Notes under the pieces: generated by a model
Databases searched by the model: none
Told to the model about the DNA's origin: nothing
Seen by the model: the letters and a program-made list of their open reading frames with translations, nothing else
Program-made: the position numbers and the translations under genes
Part shown: positions 43,810-56,767 of the stretch, piece after piece
Position numbering within the stretch: position 1 is the stretch's first letter
How the letters are laid out: each line of letters opens with the position of its first letter
DNA from: Elmis aenea
Lineage: Eukaryota > Arthropoda > Insecta > Coleoptera > Elmidae
Direction of reading: 5' to 3'
Assembly (NCBI GenBank): GCA_947652605.1
Contig: OX393577.1
Location: 57,312,108 to 57,376,107, forward strand
Length of the DNA stretch: 64,000 nt

Positions 43810-45880
43810 AATGGTTATCGAATTTATCATTAACTAAGGTTTTAGAAAATTCTAGAGCGGTTTTTAAGATACCATATTATAATAAAACTTTGAAACGTCT
43901 TGTACTAAATTGTAAAACATAGCCACACACGAGACAACATTATCGTCCTTTGCAAATATTTACTCAGTTTCTTAAAATCAAAAAGCAAAGGCACATCTCT
44001 TATTATTTAATGTTCCAGTTTTAAAATGTTAAATACTACTAAGTACTAACGCTTGGTAGATAAATCTTCCTTCTAGAAGTTCTGCTAAAATGTTTTGAAA
44101 ATGTAATGGGATTTTAAAATCAACTGTTTAATTATAATGGACGAGTCTCCTAAATAATTTAGGCATGGATCATGTTTGTTTAGACTTGTAAAATTTTAAA
44201 ATCTAATGTATATCTACTTAGGTGTAGAAAGTTCTGTCGAAAAATTTAGTAATTACTTTCTTAATATTTACTTCCACATTTAATATACAATCAATATATT
44301 AATATGCACGATAAAAGTTGATTTTAAAATTATTTTGACTTTTTATTCGTTTCTTACGGCAGTGTTTCTAAAACTTGTTACTTTGAGGACCTCTCCTAAC
44401 AGCTTACAAAGGTCCCAATAAATTGTTTTGGAGACAATATTTTGTTTTTTATTTAGCCTGGCGAATAAATTTAATTCATTTTCACACATAATCAAAGCCC
44501 CTCCAAGGCTTTGATGAGGGGAACCCCTTAAGAAGGATTTAGGGACCCCAAGAGATCCAGGGACCAAACTTTTTGTAAATTTTTAAGGCTTTGGTAATTT
44601 TGCTTTTTATTCAGCACCAAATGTATTCAAATTTAAAGGAGAAACGTAGCTGTCCGTAAAAGTAAAAGCTTCATTTTGAGCCTCAGATTTAAATAAAAGA
44701 AATAACCTCTTGAACATAAACTTAGGAAAAAGTAATCAAAGATTAACTTGTAAACTTACAAGGCAGTTAAGGCCGATGCACAACGAACATGTTCACAATC
44801 CTGCAAATAATTGAGAAGAAATTACTGATGGACAAAGAGGTATGTTTCATAGATATGTATGTATCTTAAACATTTACTATGACTCGATAAAATAAGCAAC
44901 CTTTATGACAAAACGGACAGATATAGCACAAAAGAAGTTCCTGGAAATCACTTTGCATGTGGGACGCGTTAACGCCAAATATTTAACAGTAAACAAATTT
45001 GCGAGATAAAATGGTGTAAAAATTCTTTTTGTGATAAATATCTCACACAATAGTTTGCAAGAAAAGAGTGGCACCAAAGCTAACAACGTCATTATAAGAA
45101 AAGAGACAAAACTGTTTCCTAGCATACTTTAAAAATATTTATTTCATATTATGTTGGTCTAGAATACCTGACTTTTCGCTTCACGCGTATTTCACCCTCA
45201 AGTTTCCTCCCTACATCTATAGAATATTATTATGAGATACCATCCTTCCATCATATTCACGTGTCATAATAATTCTGTGTCATTCACAGCGTTATTCGCC
45301 TAAAGAAGTGTAAGAATTTTTAAAATGCGTGAGATATTTTACCCTGCGAAGCAAATTGACTGACTCATATGGAAAGATTTTTTAATGAAACTCTATATTC
45401 GACATAAAACGGCTGTAGTTCATATTCGCTTAAACCATGACACAAAAATATTTTATTCGTCCTTCTATGATCTGTAGGAAGCTTTAAAACGTTAAGCGAA
45501 AAAAGATTATCGGTTTAAACGAGTTTAAGGTCAGAAGAGCAATTTATTTCATAAAGCAACACTCAAATATTGAGTGTATGTAGGTACAGCAAATTTCGTT
45601 TCATCCTGCAATGATTTAGTTTGGAGCTACAAAAATTAGAAACGGATGTTATAGCGTAAAAAGAGGAAAAATTGAAAATTAGCGATTAAAAGCAGTAGCT
45701 GCGAGCAGTTTTTCATAACTATATCACTTCTTTGAACTGAACATGGAAAAATTTACTGTATAAAAACCAATGCTTTTGGACTAATAAAAACGGGTTAACC
45801 AGTTGTTGTCAGATGCTTTTGTTTCTCCATATATCAAGGAAATGTTCCCTTCCTATTCAAACAGTTTGTGTGAAGTTTTT
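43810..45880. other. Intergenic stretch with one possible hAT end
   Basis: CAGTGTTTCTAAAACTTG at 44360 looks like a hAT left end. The sequence to 44580 is rich in GGGACC/CCCC words, but no matching right end was found. Nothing else recognised. Confidence 0.45.
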
Positions 45881-45894
45881 TTTATGAAATATGG

Positions 45895-46110
45895 AAATCT
45901 ATATATATGTATATAAAAATGAATGTATGTATGTTTGTTTGTATGGATGTTTGTCCTTTATGCATTCCCATACCATTCATCCGATCCTGACCAAATGTGG
46001 CACAGACAATCTATAGGACCATGGGAAGAAGATAGGCTATATAAGAATTTCCAAAAAGATCGTCACACTTAGGGACCGCCCCGGGCGCCACAAACTCTAA
46101 CTACGCCACT
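45895..46110. repeat. TATG-rich microsatellite and hAT end fragment
   Basis: A degenerate TATGTATG/TTTGTTTG run (45900-45960) is followed by unique sequence. The stretch then ends CTAACTACGCCACTG at 46107, the reverse of the CAGTGGCGTAG terminus seen at 1759, so a related hAT right end survives here. Confidence 0.5.
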
Positions 46111-47110
46111 GCTCCTAAGCACGTATAAAATACACTAGTTTGCTAAAAAAAAACATTCTTTTATCTTTAACGGTATTCGAAATCCTTATGTTCATGTTAA
46201 AGTATACACCCTGTATATATAAAATTTACATTTAATTAAAGTCTTATTTTATTTGTTGTTGGCATTGTAAATTAATAAGTTTAGGTAAAACGTATCAGTC
46301 AAAGTAATTTTCCAAGCGATTTTGTATGTTATCCCTGAATACTTAAACTGCTAGACTGCCGTCACTTAATGTTTAATGAGAAGTTAGAATAAATTCTAAA
46401 AGACATAGTGTGTACATGTGGATCTGCTACCGACTATCTGTTAAACACTTTTCATCTGTCCAGAAAACCTCGAGCTTCTCCTTGGGGAAATTTAAAATCG
46501 CAACTCTAGGTGTTGGCAAATGTGCTTGCACTGCAGGTCTACCAACAGAATAAATGGTTGCCGTCAATACATGTTAACTTGCGAATACACAAACGTCCGA
46601 AGAAGCATGCCACTTTAAAGAAACATCTTTAAAAAGTCATACAACACTTACGGAATTCTGACCGATGTGATAAAATTTATTTCATAGATTATTTCTTTGT
46701 AAGGTAATTTACATAACGTCAATAACACTTTCAAATCAAGTGCTCTTTCTAGAATGGGTCGTGTTTATTATACGTTAAATCAACAGTTTTTGAGTTATTT
46801 ACGTTTTTTTGAAAATGTAAACAGTAACTTTTAGGTACCCTCCAGTGACAGTCACATGTTGTTTTAAGAAAAAAAGCATCTTGTATCAAATTGATTCATT
46901 GCGCCTGAACGCGTAAGTCTAAACAGTTTATTTTTAAGAGGGTTATTCAGATACAGGGTCTACCAATCACTCCTACTGACGCGACATAAAGGTTCAGACC
47001 ACCAAAAGCGAATTAACAGCAACTTAAAAGACACATATCGCACTTCGCGTTAGTCAGTTTTGAAGCTATGTTTCAAATTAATACATTGCGCCTGATTCAT
47101 GAAATAGTTA
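46111..47110. other. Intergenic stretch with short direct repeats
   Basis: ATTGCGCCTGA lies at 46898 and 47085 within a longer direct repeat (ATCAAATTGATTCATTGCGC versus TTCAAATTAATACATTGCGC). AGTAACTTTTAGG lies at 46825. ACACCCTGTATAT near 46205 is a lone CAGGGTG end. No gene seen. Confidence 0.45.
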
Positions 47111-47121
47111 TTTATGTATCA

Positions 47122-47219
47122 AGGCCAAAAAGTGTAACTTTTTCGGCCGCGTCTGGTTTGCTGGCCGAGACGTAGTCGAGGCCAGCAAACAGGCAAGGCC
47201 GAAAAAGTACGTTTTGGCC
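47122..47219. repeat. GC-rich hairpin 1
   Basis: GGCCAAAAAGTGTAAC and GGTTTGCTGGCC at the left are mirrored by GGCCAGCAAAC and GTACGTTTTGGCC at the right, with TTTTTCGGCC between. Far GC-richer than its surroundings. Probably a MITE. Confidence 0.7.
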
Positions 47220-47337
47220 GAGGTGCATATTACGTTTTTTGTGCGATCGAATTAAAAACAATTTAAATTTTTAGTAATTTTCAAAATTATAGGTTAGAAA
47301 CTACGTGACATTCTGTCACTGACAGATGACGGCGTAT

Positions 47338-47464
47338 GTACTGCATTACCGGCCCTCTCCTTAGCAACGGCCGTAAAAGTTACTTTTTCGGCCGTTGCTA
47401 AGGGTAACGGCCTGAAAAGTAACTTTTACGGCCGTTGCTAAGGATAGGGCCGGTAATGCAGTAC
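47338..47464. repeat. GC-rich hairpin 2 with alternative pairings
   Basis: GTACTGCATTACCGGCCC and its complement GGGCCGGTAATGCAGTAC bound 127 bp. Inside, CCTTAGCAACGGCCG occurs once forward and twice reversed, so either of two hairpins can form. AAAAGTTACT links it to hairpin 1 and the 28382 repeat. Confidence 0.85.
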
Positions 47465-47769
47465 TTTATGGTTGCTAACGCGTCCGTCAAACAGCTGTTT
47501 CTAGTACGATCGCAGGAAAACCATTTATTGCGCCCGACGAAAGGTCAATGTAATTCTGAAGAAACAAAATGAGCCCAAAAATGGTACGTGATTCTAGCAA
47601 CTATATTTTTGTAAAAATCATGTCAAAACCACATATATTTATTGAACATGTAGTGAAGAAATAAATTCAGATAAATAAAGAAATTTTACAACTCTTATTG
47701 TGTATTGAACTATTGAAATATTTTTGGAAATACAATCTACATTAGGTTAGAATGTAATTAGTTTTATGA

Positions 47770-48395
47770 AGGAATCAAGCTTAACGAGCTTAAGTGCATC
47801 CAAGTCAATTTTACAAATAAAATAATAACAGATCCACGATTCACTGCTACTTACTATAAATGGAACTAAAGTGCCAAATGAAAATGGCATGACACTCGAC
47901 GCAAAATTGCGATGGAAAGAAAATGTTAAAAAGAAAAAAACCGAACTTAATCTAAAATACAGACAGTACTTCTGGCTTCTTGGATGATATTCCAAATTAT
48001 CATATTATAATAAGATCCTAATATACAAACAGGTCTTGAAACTGGCGTAGCGTTACGGTATTCAACTTTGGGGTTGCACTAAAGACAGCAATATTACATC
48101 TATCCAGACTTTCTAAAACAAAGTGCTACGTAATATGGTAAACGCTTCATGGTACGTCCGCAACAGCTTCATCGAGATCTTGACATACCAATGGTTTAGG
48201 AAGAAATTGAAAGGATTGCTGGTAAGCACGAAACCAGACTCCACCATCATGAGAATGCGGAAGCAATTCAACTGCTGGACAACCAACATCTTGTCCGAAG
48301 ATTGAAGAGCACCAAGCCCTTTAAACTCGCGTAGTGTGTCTTGTGTAAAAAGCAGAGCATAGTGCGCGAGTGAGAGTGCCAGTACATACAATATA
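47770..48395 (+). pseudogene. Jockey-clade LINE 3' fragment
   Basis: Plus-strand frames read MTLDAKLRWKENVKKKKTEL, then KILIYKQVLK, GIQLWGCTKDSNITSIQTF, KVLRNMVNASWYVRN and later QFNCWTTNILSED. It has the same order as the other Jockey tails and many stops. The RT active site is absent. Confidence 0.82.
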
Positions 48396-48399
48396 GTCA

Positions 48400-49490
48400 G
48401 AACAAACTAGTTCTAGAAGACATCAATGGATGGACTCTAGTTGTTAATTATTTAGTTTTAAGAATTATTAGAAAAAAATTGAGGGTTGGCCTATTGGACC
48501 AGCATTAATAACTCAAACACCATAGATGTTAAAAAAAATATTTTAGATTTTGTGCATTCAGTGGCGAACCTCCCACGCTAGAATAAAAGCGACAAGTTTT
48601 TATACAGCTGAAAATGGTTTATTTTCACCGGTAGTTTTCCTACATTACAGAAATGCTTATTGGCAATTTCGCTGGGTCTGTGCATGCTAATTTTGTGCAT
48701 CCATGGTGATCATACACAATATTAAATTTCGTTAGTTCTGCGCTATTCAACGTGGCAAGTTATAACTTCAGGGTTTTAAAATGACCGGTTTGTGTTACTA
48801 CTCTGAAAGCAGAGCAAAAATAAAAACAATATAATGCGCCTAAAGCGAACAAACAATTGAGTAACTGAATCCTTTTGCATGTTTTAACATTATTGAAACA
48901 ATGCAGTTTATTTTAGGGCAAAAACTGGACGCAGTTTAGATTTTATCTAAATAATTTGTGAAAAGCATTCGCATGATAAAACGCAGTGATTATTTTTTTT
49001 TTTTTTTACATACAGCTTGTTTTGTTTCACACGGTACAATAAAAGCAAAATGATTCATTTCTCGATATTCTACATGTATTTTGAGTGTCGAATGAGTAAA
49101 ATGACTTTAAAAAATAAAGTGCGATTTTTGGAAGCCACAGTAAAGTCGCACTGTCTGCGAAGGTGTTAATCTTAATATTAATTTACAATTTTAAAATTAT
49201 GTGGTAATTGTATTTTGCCTTGATTGCGTTCACCCTGATCATCTATTTTACCACTGTATATCTGGCAATTATTGTAAACGTATAAGGTTTGACTGTCGCA
49301 GGATACCCAAATCTGTATGCAATATTTTTCTGGGTTTGATGGTATGTATTGTTTGAGGGGACACCTACCTCTACCTCGAACATTGGTAGCTTTTTGTCAA
49401 CCGTAATGTTTTCGGAACGTTGTTATGGTTCATGTGATAAATCCGGTTAGTTAGGACTGTACTCTGCTTTTGTACACTTTCAGTCTACAC
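48400..49490. other. Intergenic stretch, no gene seen
   Basis: CAGTGGCGAACCTCC at 48560 might be a lone hAT end. No conserved frame. Confidence 0.45.
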
Positions 49491-49497
49491 AAGTTCA

Positions 49498-50320
49498 AAT
49501 TAATTCCTTTTGAGCCTACTCGCTAGTTTTTGATTATCGAGATGTTGGAGTACTTCAATGTTGGAATGTCTGTGGAACTTCTTCTCATGGTTTTTGGCAG
49601 CTTTTTTAATTTCTTCCTAGACAGGTTCAACCTGGAGTTCCCGGTGTAAATCGCTGTTCCGAACATACCAAGGAGTATTTACTATGCTCCTTAATACACG
49701 GGTTTGGAATTTTTGAAGACAAGAATTGTAGTCCATGTATGTCCGTCCAAACAGGCTTGAGCACCTGTTTGTATAGGAGAAGTTTATTTTGGACAGAAAG
49801 CTGCGAATTTCTTCCTATTAGCCAATACATATCTCTACACTTTATTTTCAGCTGTATCGTTTCTTTTTGACGTGTTCCTTTCATTTTAACTTGACGTTTA
49901 AGTTTAAGCAGTCTTTTTGCAAGGGATTATATTATTATTTAGATACACTGGTAGGTCGTTTATTCTTTTGTTGGTGAAATTAACGTAGACAGATTTTTCT
50001 TCGTTAATTTTTATATACCACTGTTTTGTCCATTTACATATTTTATTAATTGCGCTTTGGAGATTTTCTGTTGTTTCTCCTATGGTTGCTTCTGTAGTTA
50101 GAACTGCGGTGTCGTCAGTAAATGTGGCGAATTGTACGTTTTGTGTTTCTGGATTGTCATGTGTATACAGCAGGTACAATACCGGTCCAAGAACACTTCG
50201 CTGAGGCACACCTGCTCTTATAAACTCAAGTTCTGAGTATTCGTTTTTCATTTTGACGTTAAACGATCGCTGATATTGATATGACTTCAGGAAGCATTTT
50301 CTTTAATTTCATTGGTAATG
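49498..50320 (-). pseudogene. Jockey-clade LINE RT fragment retaining the DD motif
   Basis: The minus strand reads RAGVPQRSVLGPVLYLLYT, then FATFTDDTAVLTTEA (RT active site, FTDD in place of the usual FADD), then WTKQWYIKINEEKSVYVNF. After a shift it reads MYWLIGRNSQLSVQNKLLLY and KQVLKPVW, and the tail is decayed. A longer piece of RT than the other Jockey copies in this window, still 5'-truncated and frameshifted. Confidence 0.88.
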
Positions 50321-50324
50321 ACGA

Positions 50325-52405
50325 TTAGTTTAAGGGTAAACCGAAAACACTCTTATTGATCACATTAACCGGTTTTTATTAAAACTAACCGGATTAATCA
50401 CTTGGAACGTAACATATGCATCTTGAAGATTAGGTGGTCATAATTCAAAGTGTTAAAATCGGTGCCAGTTTTTCTGGGTTTCAATTTTTAGCATTGTCAA
50501 AATGAATTCACCGAGAAATTGCACTGAACCTGTTTCTTTTGTTACATATAGGACGTCCAATTTTAACTTTCCACAAACTTGTAATAAGTTTAATAAAGCC
50601 CTGCTAGTATCAACAGACTAATAAAGCAAAACAACTTCCTTAACTCAATGTATCACGATTAGTTATAGGGGACACCGGTGACCCCAATGATATTACGTGC
50701 AACTCATTTTAATTTTTAAAAAACGAAACATGCTTCAAATATCTATTGCACCAAAACATAAAATGTATTGTTTTGTGCAAAGTTAATGTTTTTGAAATTT
50801 TAGGAAGGAGCATTTCAAAAATATAATTCCAAAAATCTTGTCGGGTCTGCAGTGACCCAATGGTATTATGTGATTTAATATAAGTTATATTAGCCTAAAA
50901 GTTAAATATTGGGATTATTACCATTAAAAAAAAAAGCACACAAAAAAAATAAGCTAATTTAAAGCATCATCCGAAATTAAGCATCTTTCCTCCGCCATTC
51001 TTCTTTTATCTCTAAATTTTCAGTTTATTAAACTCCTGAATAATAAATAATACTGTCGAATTTTAAATTTTTATCAAATTAGGTTCAGCTTTAAAAACAA
51101 TGCATTTTCAGAAATATTACATACGTAAGAGGTAAAAAACAAAAAAAAGAGTAGGTTGTAAAAGAAAGTCTCATGCTTATTAAATACTATGCCAAAAGTA
51201 GAAAAACATGATTAAAGTTGCAAGGATATTAAAAAAATCGTCGCTACTTAAACAGCTTTGTATAGGCTTGTACTAGTAATTGATAGCATTTTTCAAGATA
51301 CATTTTTAATTTATTTGATAAAATCGCTGAAGTTTATGAGAATCTTTTGTAATGACAGATGAAAGGGAGCGATAATTTTATTTGTTTGTAGTAGGGAAGT
51401 AAATCTAAAAATACTGCAAACAAGCGAGGCCAAAAATAAATATAGGAAAATTATTTTGTATGAAGTTGAAAACGAAAACCTAAATTTGTGAAACAAAGCC
51501 TGGGATTTTATATCGCGATAACCTTCAACTTATTCCATTCGTGGTATTTTCTTGAAAATCCACTACGCATAATTTTGTATTTATATACAGTTTTATGTAC
51601 ATACGCCCTAATGAAATTTATTCAAATAAAGCTTTTTCATATAAGCATACGTGCGCATTATAGTCAGGCAAAAAATAATTTTTCGCAAGTTATTTTTTAT
51701 GGTAATTATGACTTTTACATATACATTCATAGAATATTTTTTTCTGAAACCTACCATAAAGCTTCCAAAAGATTTGCGGAATCCTCAAAAATATGACCAA
51801 CACCATTTACTTTACACACATGTAAAGGGTGTTGGATGAAAACAGGGAATGTCAATTTGTATTAGATCTTTCCAATTCGATTTTCAAAATTTTGAAGTAA
51901 TTTGTAACAATACAAATCCTTAAGAAATGTTCAAAATATAAAGAAGTAGAGCAAATTTTTACAATAGGGTGTTGAGCTAAATGGTTGTTTTAAACTTATA
52001 AATATGTAGGTATATCTAGTTGGTTTATCACCTCATCCAAAAGTAAATAAAATGTTCGCTATGTTTGTTGCGGGTTTTAAAATTTTAATTTAAAACTGAA
52101 TGATTTGACCAAGCTGTCATTCTATTTACAAAAATATAAAAAACTTATAGCATAACTTTATTGTAAAAATTCAGTAGGTGGGTACCCGGTCATTAAGCAA
52201 CGTTGTGAAGGATTAAGTAGATTTAAGCTTTAAGAAATTAAAAGTAAGAATGGTAAAGCGTACTATTGCCAAGGGAATTTATTTTAAACATAATTGAAAT
52301 AAAATCTTAAAAAATATTAATCCTGTTTTTTATGTTCGATAAATTTTGCTTAATCCCCATACTGTAGCTAAACAAGGTTTAGTTTGATTGTTTTCATGCC
52401 TTAAG
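50325..52405. other. Intergenic stretch with small repeats
   Basis: A near-direct repeat GTGACCCCAATGATATTACG / GTGACCCAATGGTATTATG occurs at about 50673 and 50851. A hairpin CCAACACC...GGTGTTGG lies at 51797-51835. Two same-strand overlapping frames at 51488-51839 show no conserved motif. Confidence 0.45.
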
Positions 52406-52624
52406 TCCTTAAGCAGTGATGTAAAATTACCGTAATTTAAAATTTTGGTAGGTAAATTACGGTGATAATATAATTTTTAATTTTCTGGTATTTCATGCCG
52501 TGATTGATAATTTACGATCGTAATTTATCACTTTTGATTTCTGTATTTAATATGTAGGTAATTAAACGAGCAGTAATTAATAAAAAATCAAAAACTTTTA
52601 TTGTAAATAACAAAACGTTAAAAC

Positions 52625-52955
52625 CAGGGCTGTGGAGTCGGAGTCGGAGTCGGAGTCGGAGTTTAGGGGGAATTTCTGGTCAGTGGAGTCGGAGTCGGAG
52701 TCGGGAAAAATGTACCGACTCCGACTCCGACTCCGAGTACAACAAAAAATTGCGAGGTGGTCCTTTGCCGCAAAATTTAAACTGAAATTTTAAACAACTT
52801 TTTTATGTTTATTATTTTTTTTCTTATATTACACACAATAAAATGTCTTAGTATTTAATTTTGTTGGAGTCGGAGTCGGAGTCGACCTACTAAAATTATC
52901 AGGAGTCGGAGTCGGAGTCGGAGTCGATTTTTTTTTTAGCGACTCCGCAGCCCTG
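52625..52955. mobile_element. hAT MITE built from GGAGTC repeats, perfect TSD
   Basis: TIRs CAGGGCTGTGGAGTCG and, reversed, CAGGGCTGCGGAGTCG. Flanked by a perfect GTTAAAAC duplication (52617-52624, 52956-52963). GGAGTC hexamers are tandem at both ends, and in the opposite orientation (GACTCC) near 52720, so both strands fold. Confidence 0.93.
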
Positions 52956-53135
52956 GTTAAAACTACTCGTAATTATAACATAAAAAATTTAAAAAATGTA
53001 CCTAATATTTCAACACATAAAATCTTTTTCTGGTTAATTTTCATTCGGATTCAAATCACAATCGGTTTCATATTCACTTACTGACATTAACTCTTCTAAG
53101 GCAAAGGAATTTGATTCCTGAGAAGTGCAAGGTTC

Positions 53136-53640
53136 TTACTCATATTGAAATAAAGTTTTGGGTTTACTTAGTTTTAAATTATAATGAACAAATAATAACT
53201 TTGCGGCTCTTTCATTAGTTAGATTGTTTCTTTTTTTGTTATGAATATTGCCAAAGGCAGAAAAAGATCTTTCTGTGGCACACATTTTTGCAGGACAATT
53301 CAGTATTTCTGTAGCTACTTTGCCTAAACTTGTAGTTGAGCAAAGCGACTTCCACCACAAAACCGAACTTAATGTACCAGAACTTAACGCGGTCAATAAA
53401 AAACCTTTTGCAAAATGTTCTTCCTTTGCTTTGTACAAAGCCACCTCAGCCATTACTTGACCGATATGACTTCCGCTAATTAAATGTGACGAAAGTTAAT
53501 ATAAGTAAGTGCATCAACATATTTATCATTATTTACGTTTTTACCCATATATTTAGGGTCAAGTAAATTTGCAACAAAATGAACTGGTCTAAGAGCCATT
53601 TGCTTTCTTTTTTGTAAAAAATCTTGCACTAGATCTAAAT
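53136..53640 (-). pseudogene. hAT transposase C-terminal fragment
   Basis: The minus strand reads ALRPVHFVANLLDPKYMGK (another frame), then WWKSLC, LGKVATEILNCPAKMCATER, SFSAFGNIHNKKRNNL and TNERAAKLLFVHYNLKL. This is the hAT dimerisation domain with the ERSFS signature. The N-terminal two-thirds is absent and there is a shift near 53455. Confidence 0.88.
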
Positions 53641-53754
53641 GCAATAACAATGTGGTAATTAATGGTACCTAATTTAAAATTGTAAATTACGCATAAATTA
53701 CGGTAATTAATGTGGTAGTTTACGGCGTAAATTACAACTCACATCACTGGTCTT

Positions 53755-55005
53755 AAGCAACGTTTTTTGCTTTTCAGTGTCTTAAATCAACTTTTTAAAC
53801 AACTTTTACTTTTAAAATAGTATTAAAAAAATTAAAAACAATACAATTTACAATGTTGCTTTAAAGAAGTTCTTACAACATCAAACATATTTAATAAATA
53901 ACAATTTTACAACAAAAAAAAAAGCAGTCAATGTGTCCAATTGTTTTTGTTCTTAAAACCATTTCAGATCCTTAAAAATATGTTTTAATATTGTTAATCA
54001 ATAAAAATAATAGCAACTTGTCAAATGTAAATCTTAGCTCTATCTCCAATAATAAACAAGATTCTAATGGTCTGAATCAGACTTTTGCTTTACGAAGGTA
54101 ATTTAACTGTTTTCCTAAATTATATAATTTAAAAAAAATACTTCATGTAAGGCAGTTCATAGGTATATTTATTAATAAATGTTATTTTAAATGTATAAAC
54201 ATTTTGAGTAAATCGTTTGGTATTGGCAGCAATTATTTTGAAGTAATAAAGCTGCAGTTGTTCCATTCGAACTACATTCGTGCTCCTTGCGACAGATCAT
54301 GTAATAAAGCTGCAGTGAAGTACACGAGGACCATTAAAGATATTAAATAATGAAAATGACTAATAGCTCGAAGCGAAATGAAGCATTATAGCACATAGAA
54401 GGGTGTGAATCAGTCGCAGACCAATAAAATCGATGGACAAGCAGGCACGAGAGTAAAAATTAAATATTCAGAAGCTCTACCGCTCCTAATGGGAGAAGAT
54501 ATAGCCGAGTCTGCTGGAGCTTAACCTAGAATTGAAAAAGACTCGTGTTTCTGCCGTTCAATAATTGTTTTCTTTTGTTCCTTTCAGAATAAGACTTTTA
54601 AAGCTTTTCTAAAATCTTTAAAATGAAAGCTAGAATAAAGTGCATTTGTATTATATATTACATCTTTTTATAAAACGATTCTGGAAGCATAACGAGCACT
54701 TTGGGCAAATTATGAGGGTTTTCAGACGATAAAACCTAATTTAAAAAACATAATGCTCAAATAATTTGTAATAAAAACAATGTTTTTAAATATTACAATC
54801 GTGTAACGCGTAAAGTTATTTTCCCAAGCAAATATTTTATTATTTACTTTGAAATTTAAACAAGCTTCTTTCCACTTTAGACTTATATCAGTCACTTTTA
54901 TCCTTTTAAATCTACAAGTTAATTAACTTAAGATAAATAAATCAAAAAGTTAGTTATAAGAGTTGAGTGTAATTAATAAAAATAAATTCCTTTCCGATCT
55001 TGGTT
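53755..55005. other. Intergenic stretch, no gene seen
   Basis: ATAAAGCTGCAGT occurs twice (about 54247 and 54304). No conserved reading frame or element ends. Confidence 0.5.
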
Positions 55006-55006
55006 G

Positions 55007-55103
55007 CAGGGATGGACAAATAAGCGAATTGGTCGATTATTAATTAATCGACTCTAGTTTATCGGCCGATTACCGATTAATTGGCCGATTATCGACTCTC
55101 AAA
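55007..55103. repeat. Solo hAT-like end with ATCGGCCGATTA repeats
   Basis: It starts CAGGGATGGACAAATAAGCG, followed by repeated palindromic words (TCGGCCGATTACCGATTAAT, TTGGCCGATTATCGACT). The partner end was not found within the window. Confidence 0.5.
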
Positions 55104-55930
55104 TATGATCAATTATGTTATATCTCTAATGCACTAGTTAGTTTTTTGTGTTAAATATTTCTGTAAAATTTATAAACATTTAAACGCAACAGATGACAGA
55201 AAGTAATAAATTATGCATTGAAATTAAAATATCTGGTAGTTTTAGCGGTAAAATACGAACAAATAATAAACTTCCATTGTGTTAAACCTGTTTTTATTAT
55301 TTATTTTGTGTTTTTAGTATTCCAAGATGTTCTTACTTGTTCGAAGTTGTTCATTTAGTTGTATTGCTTTACTATTATTTTTAATGAACTCTTTGTATTT
55401 TTGACAAACATGATAACCATATAAGAAGCAAAACATTAAGAATTAAAGTAAAAGTGAAAAGGTTAAACTATTCCGATTATCCAATCCACTGACATCTTTT
55501 TGTTGTGCAGATTTCGAGGCAAGACGTATATTTTTGCCATTGAGTAAAAAGATAAAGGAAGGAGCTTTTAATATTATACTGCATCGTTTGTCGGCGACGA
55601 AATGACGACATAATAGGCTTCTTTCTCATGGCTTCCGGTTTTGACAAGTCAAAAAGTCAAAGTTTTGTGTCCTACAATGGTTAGCTGCAAATCCTGTTGT
55701 CTTACTAAGTCAAAAAATATTAAAGATAAAAAGATTACGTTTCACAGGTAAGTAGACGTTAAATATATAATATAAAATTATTCAATACATATTAAAAAAT
55801 GTTAGATACGCCACTTAGAAGCGGAAATATGCATCCGCCATATTGCGAAGCCTTTTTGGACGCCTAAGGATCGCTAAAATGCTCCTTCCGTTATGTTTTT
55901 ATTCAATGATTTTTGCAGTCTTACCATTGA
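55104..55930. other. Intergenic stretch, no gene seen
   Basis: No conserved motif or terminal repeat pair recognised. Confidence 0.5.
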
Positions 55931-56247
55931 AGGTCACGATACGTTGTCGCTAGAATCAGATCAGAGCTGTGTTTATTGCATCAAGAACATCAAAACTAAA
56001 TGTTCTGCAGAGTTATATGTGCCACTGGCATAGGCGCCGACTACACGGGGGCAACGGGGCTCGTGCCCCCGTACCGATTGAACTAGGGGGGCATTGCCCC
56101 CATGCGACATCGCAAAGGCTAACTTGTGCATATCAGATTTTAATTATGCCAAACAACACATATCACGTTCGAGTTGCAGTACAACTTAATTTAGTGTTTT
56201 CGTACATTCTAATACTGGACTATGTACCCAATACCTATCGTGTCGGT

Positions 56248-56494
56248 CAGGGTGTCAAACTCGCGGCCCGCAACGAACATTTTTGCGGCCCGGCCAATAT
56301 ATCGGCGCACAATAATATATAATAAAATAACAAACCGACGCAGAATAAAAATAAGGTAAGTAGAATTCGCTAAACGTTTTTTAAATTACACTCTTTTTTT
56401 GCTATTATTAAACAAAAAAATAATTTTTTGCGCCCCACCTAAAGTTAAACTTTGTTTGTATGGCCCAAGTTAGCCATTGAGTTTGACACCCCTG
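56248..56494. mobile_element. Nested hAT MITE (CAGGGGTGTCAAACTC)
   Basis: Left CAGGGTGTCAAACTCGCGG and reversed right CAGGGGTGTCAAACTCAATGG, a terminus typical of animal hAT (Charlie-like) elements. GCGGCCCG words lie inside the left end. No clear TSD. Confidence 0.8.
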
Positions 56495-56767
56495 GAGGTA
56501 CTAGTTACACTCGTGCACCGTACATTTACCGTTCTTATTTGTCAAGCTGTTTACAGTTGTTGACCAGTTCTGTGCCATCATGCTTTCAAGTAAATTCCCG
56601 CTGTTTAAAGATAAAAGATATTTTTACCAAAGTATTTAGTTTAGTTTTTTCACTTTTTCCGGCAATAACAGCTAAGATGTTACTTTTTATAAATATTACT
56701 ATATATTTTATTTAATTATGGAATTAATTTAATTTGTATTTTGAATAAACTTTAATTTTGTACCCAT

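Larger units (their letters stand above)
52414..53749. mobile_element. hAT element remnant (CAGTGATGT ends) hosting a second hAT
   Basis: Left CAGTGATGTAAAATTACCG and reversed right CAGTGATGTGAGTTGTAATT. The flanks TCCTTAAG and GTCTTAAG match at the last six positions, a decayed 8-bp TSD. AATTACGGTAA / TTTACGGCG words recur at both ends. It carries a transposase tail and the GGAGTC-rich MITE. Confidence 0.8.

Noticed and set aside
44877..45125. 82-codon hydrophobic minus frame as a membrane protein
   Set aside because: No conserved pattern or exon signals; hydrophobicity follows from T-rich codons.
51488..51839. Two overlapping plus frames of 102 and 62 codons
   Set aside because: No family motif, overlapping in different frames and AT-driven composition.
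52625..52955. Tandem GGAGTC as CRISPR or satellite
   Set aside because: No spacers; bounded by hAT TIRs and an 8-bp TSD, so it is a MITE.
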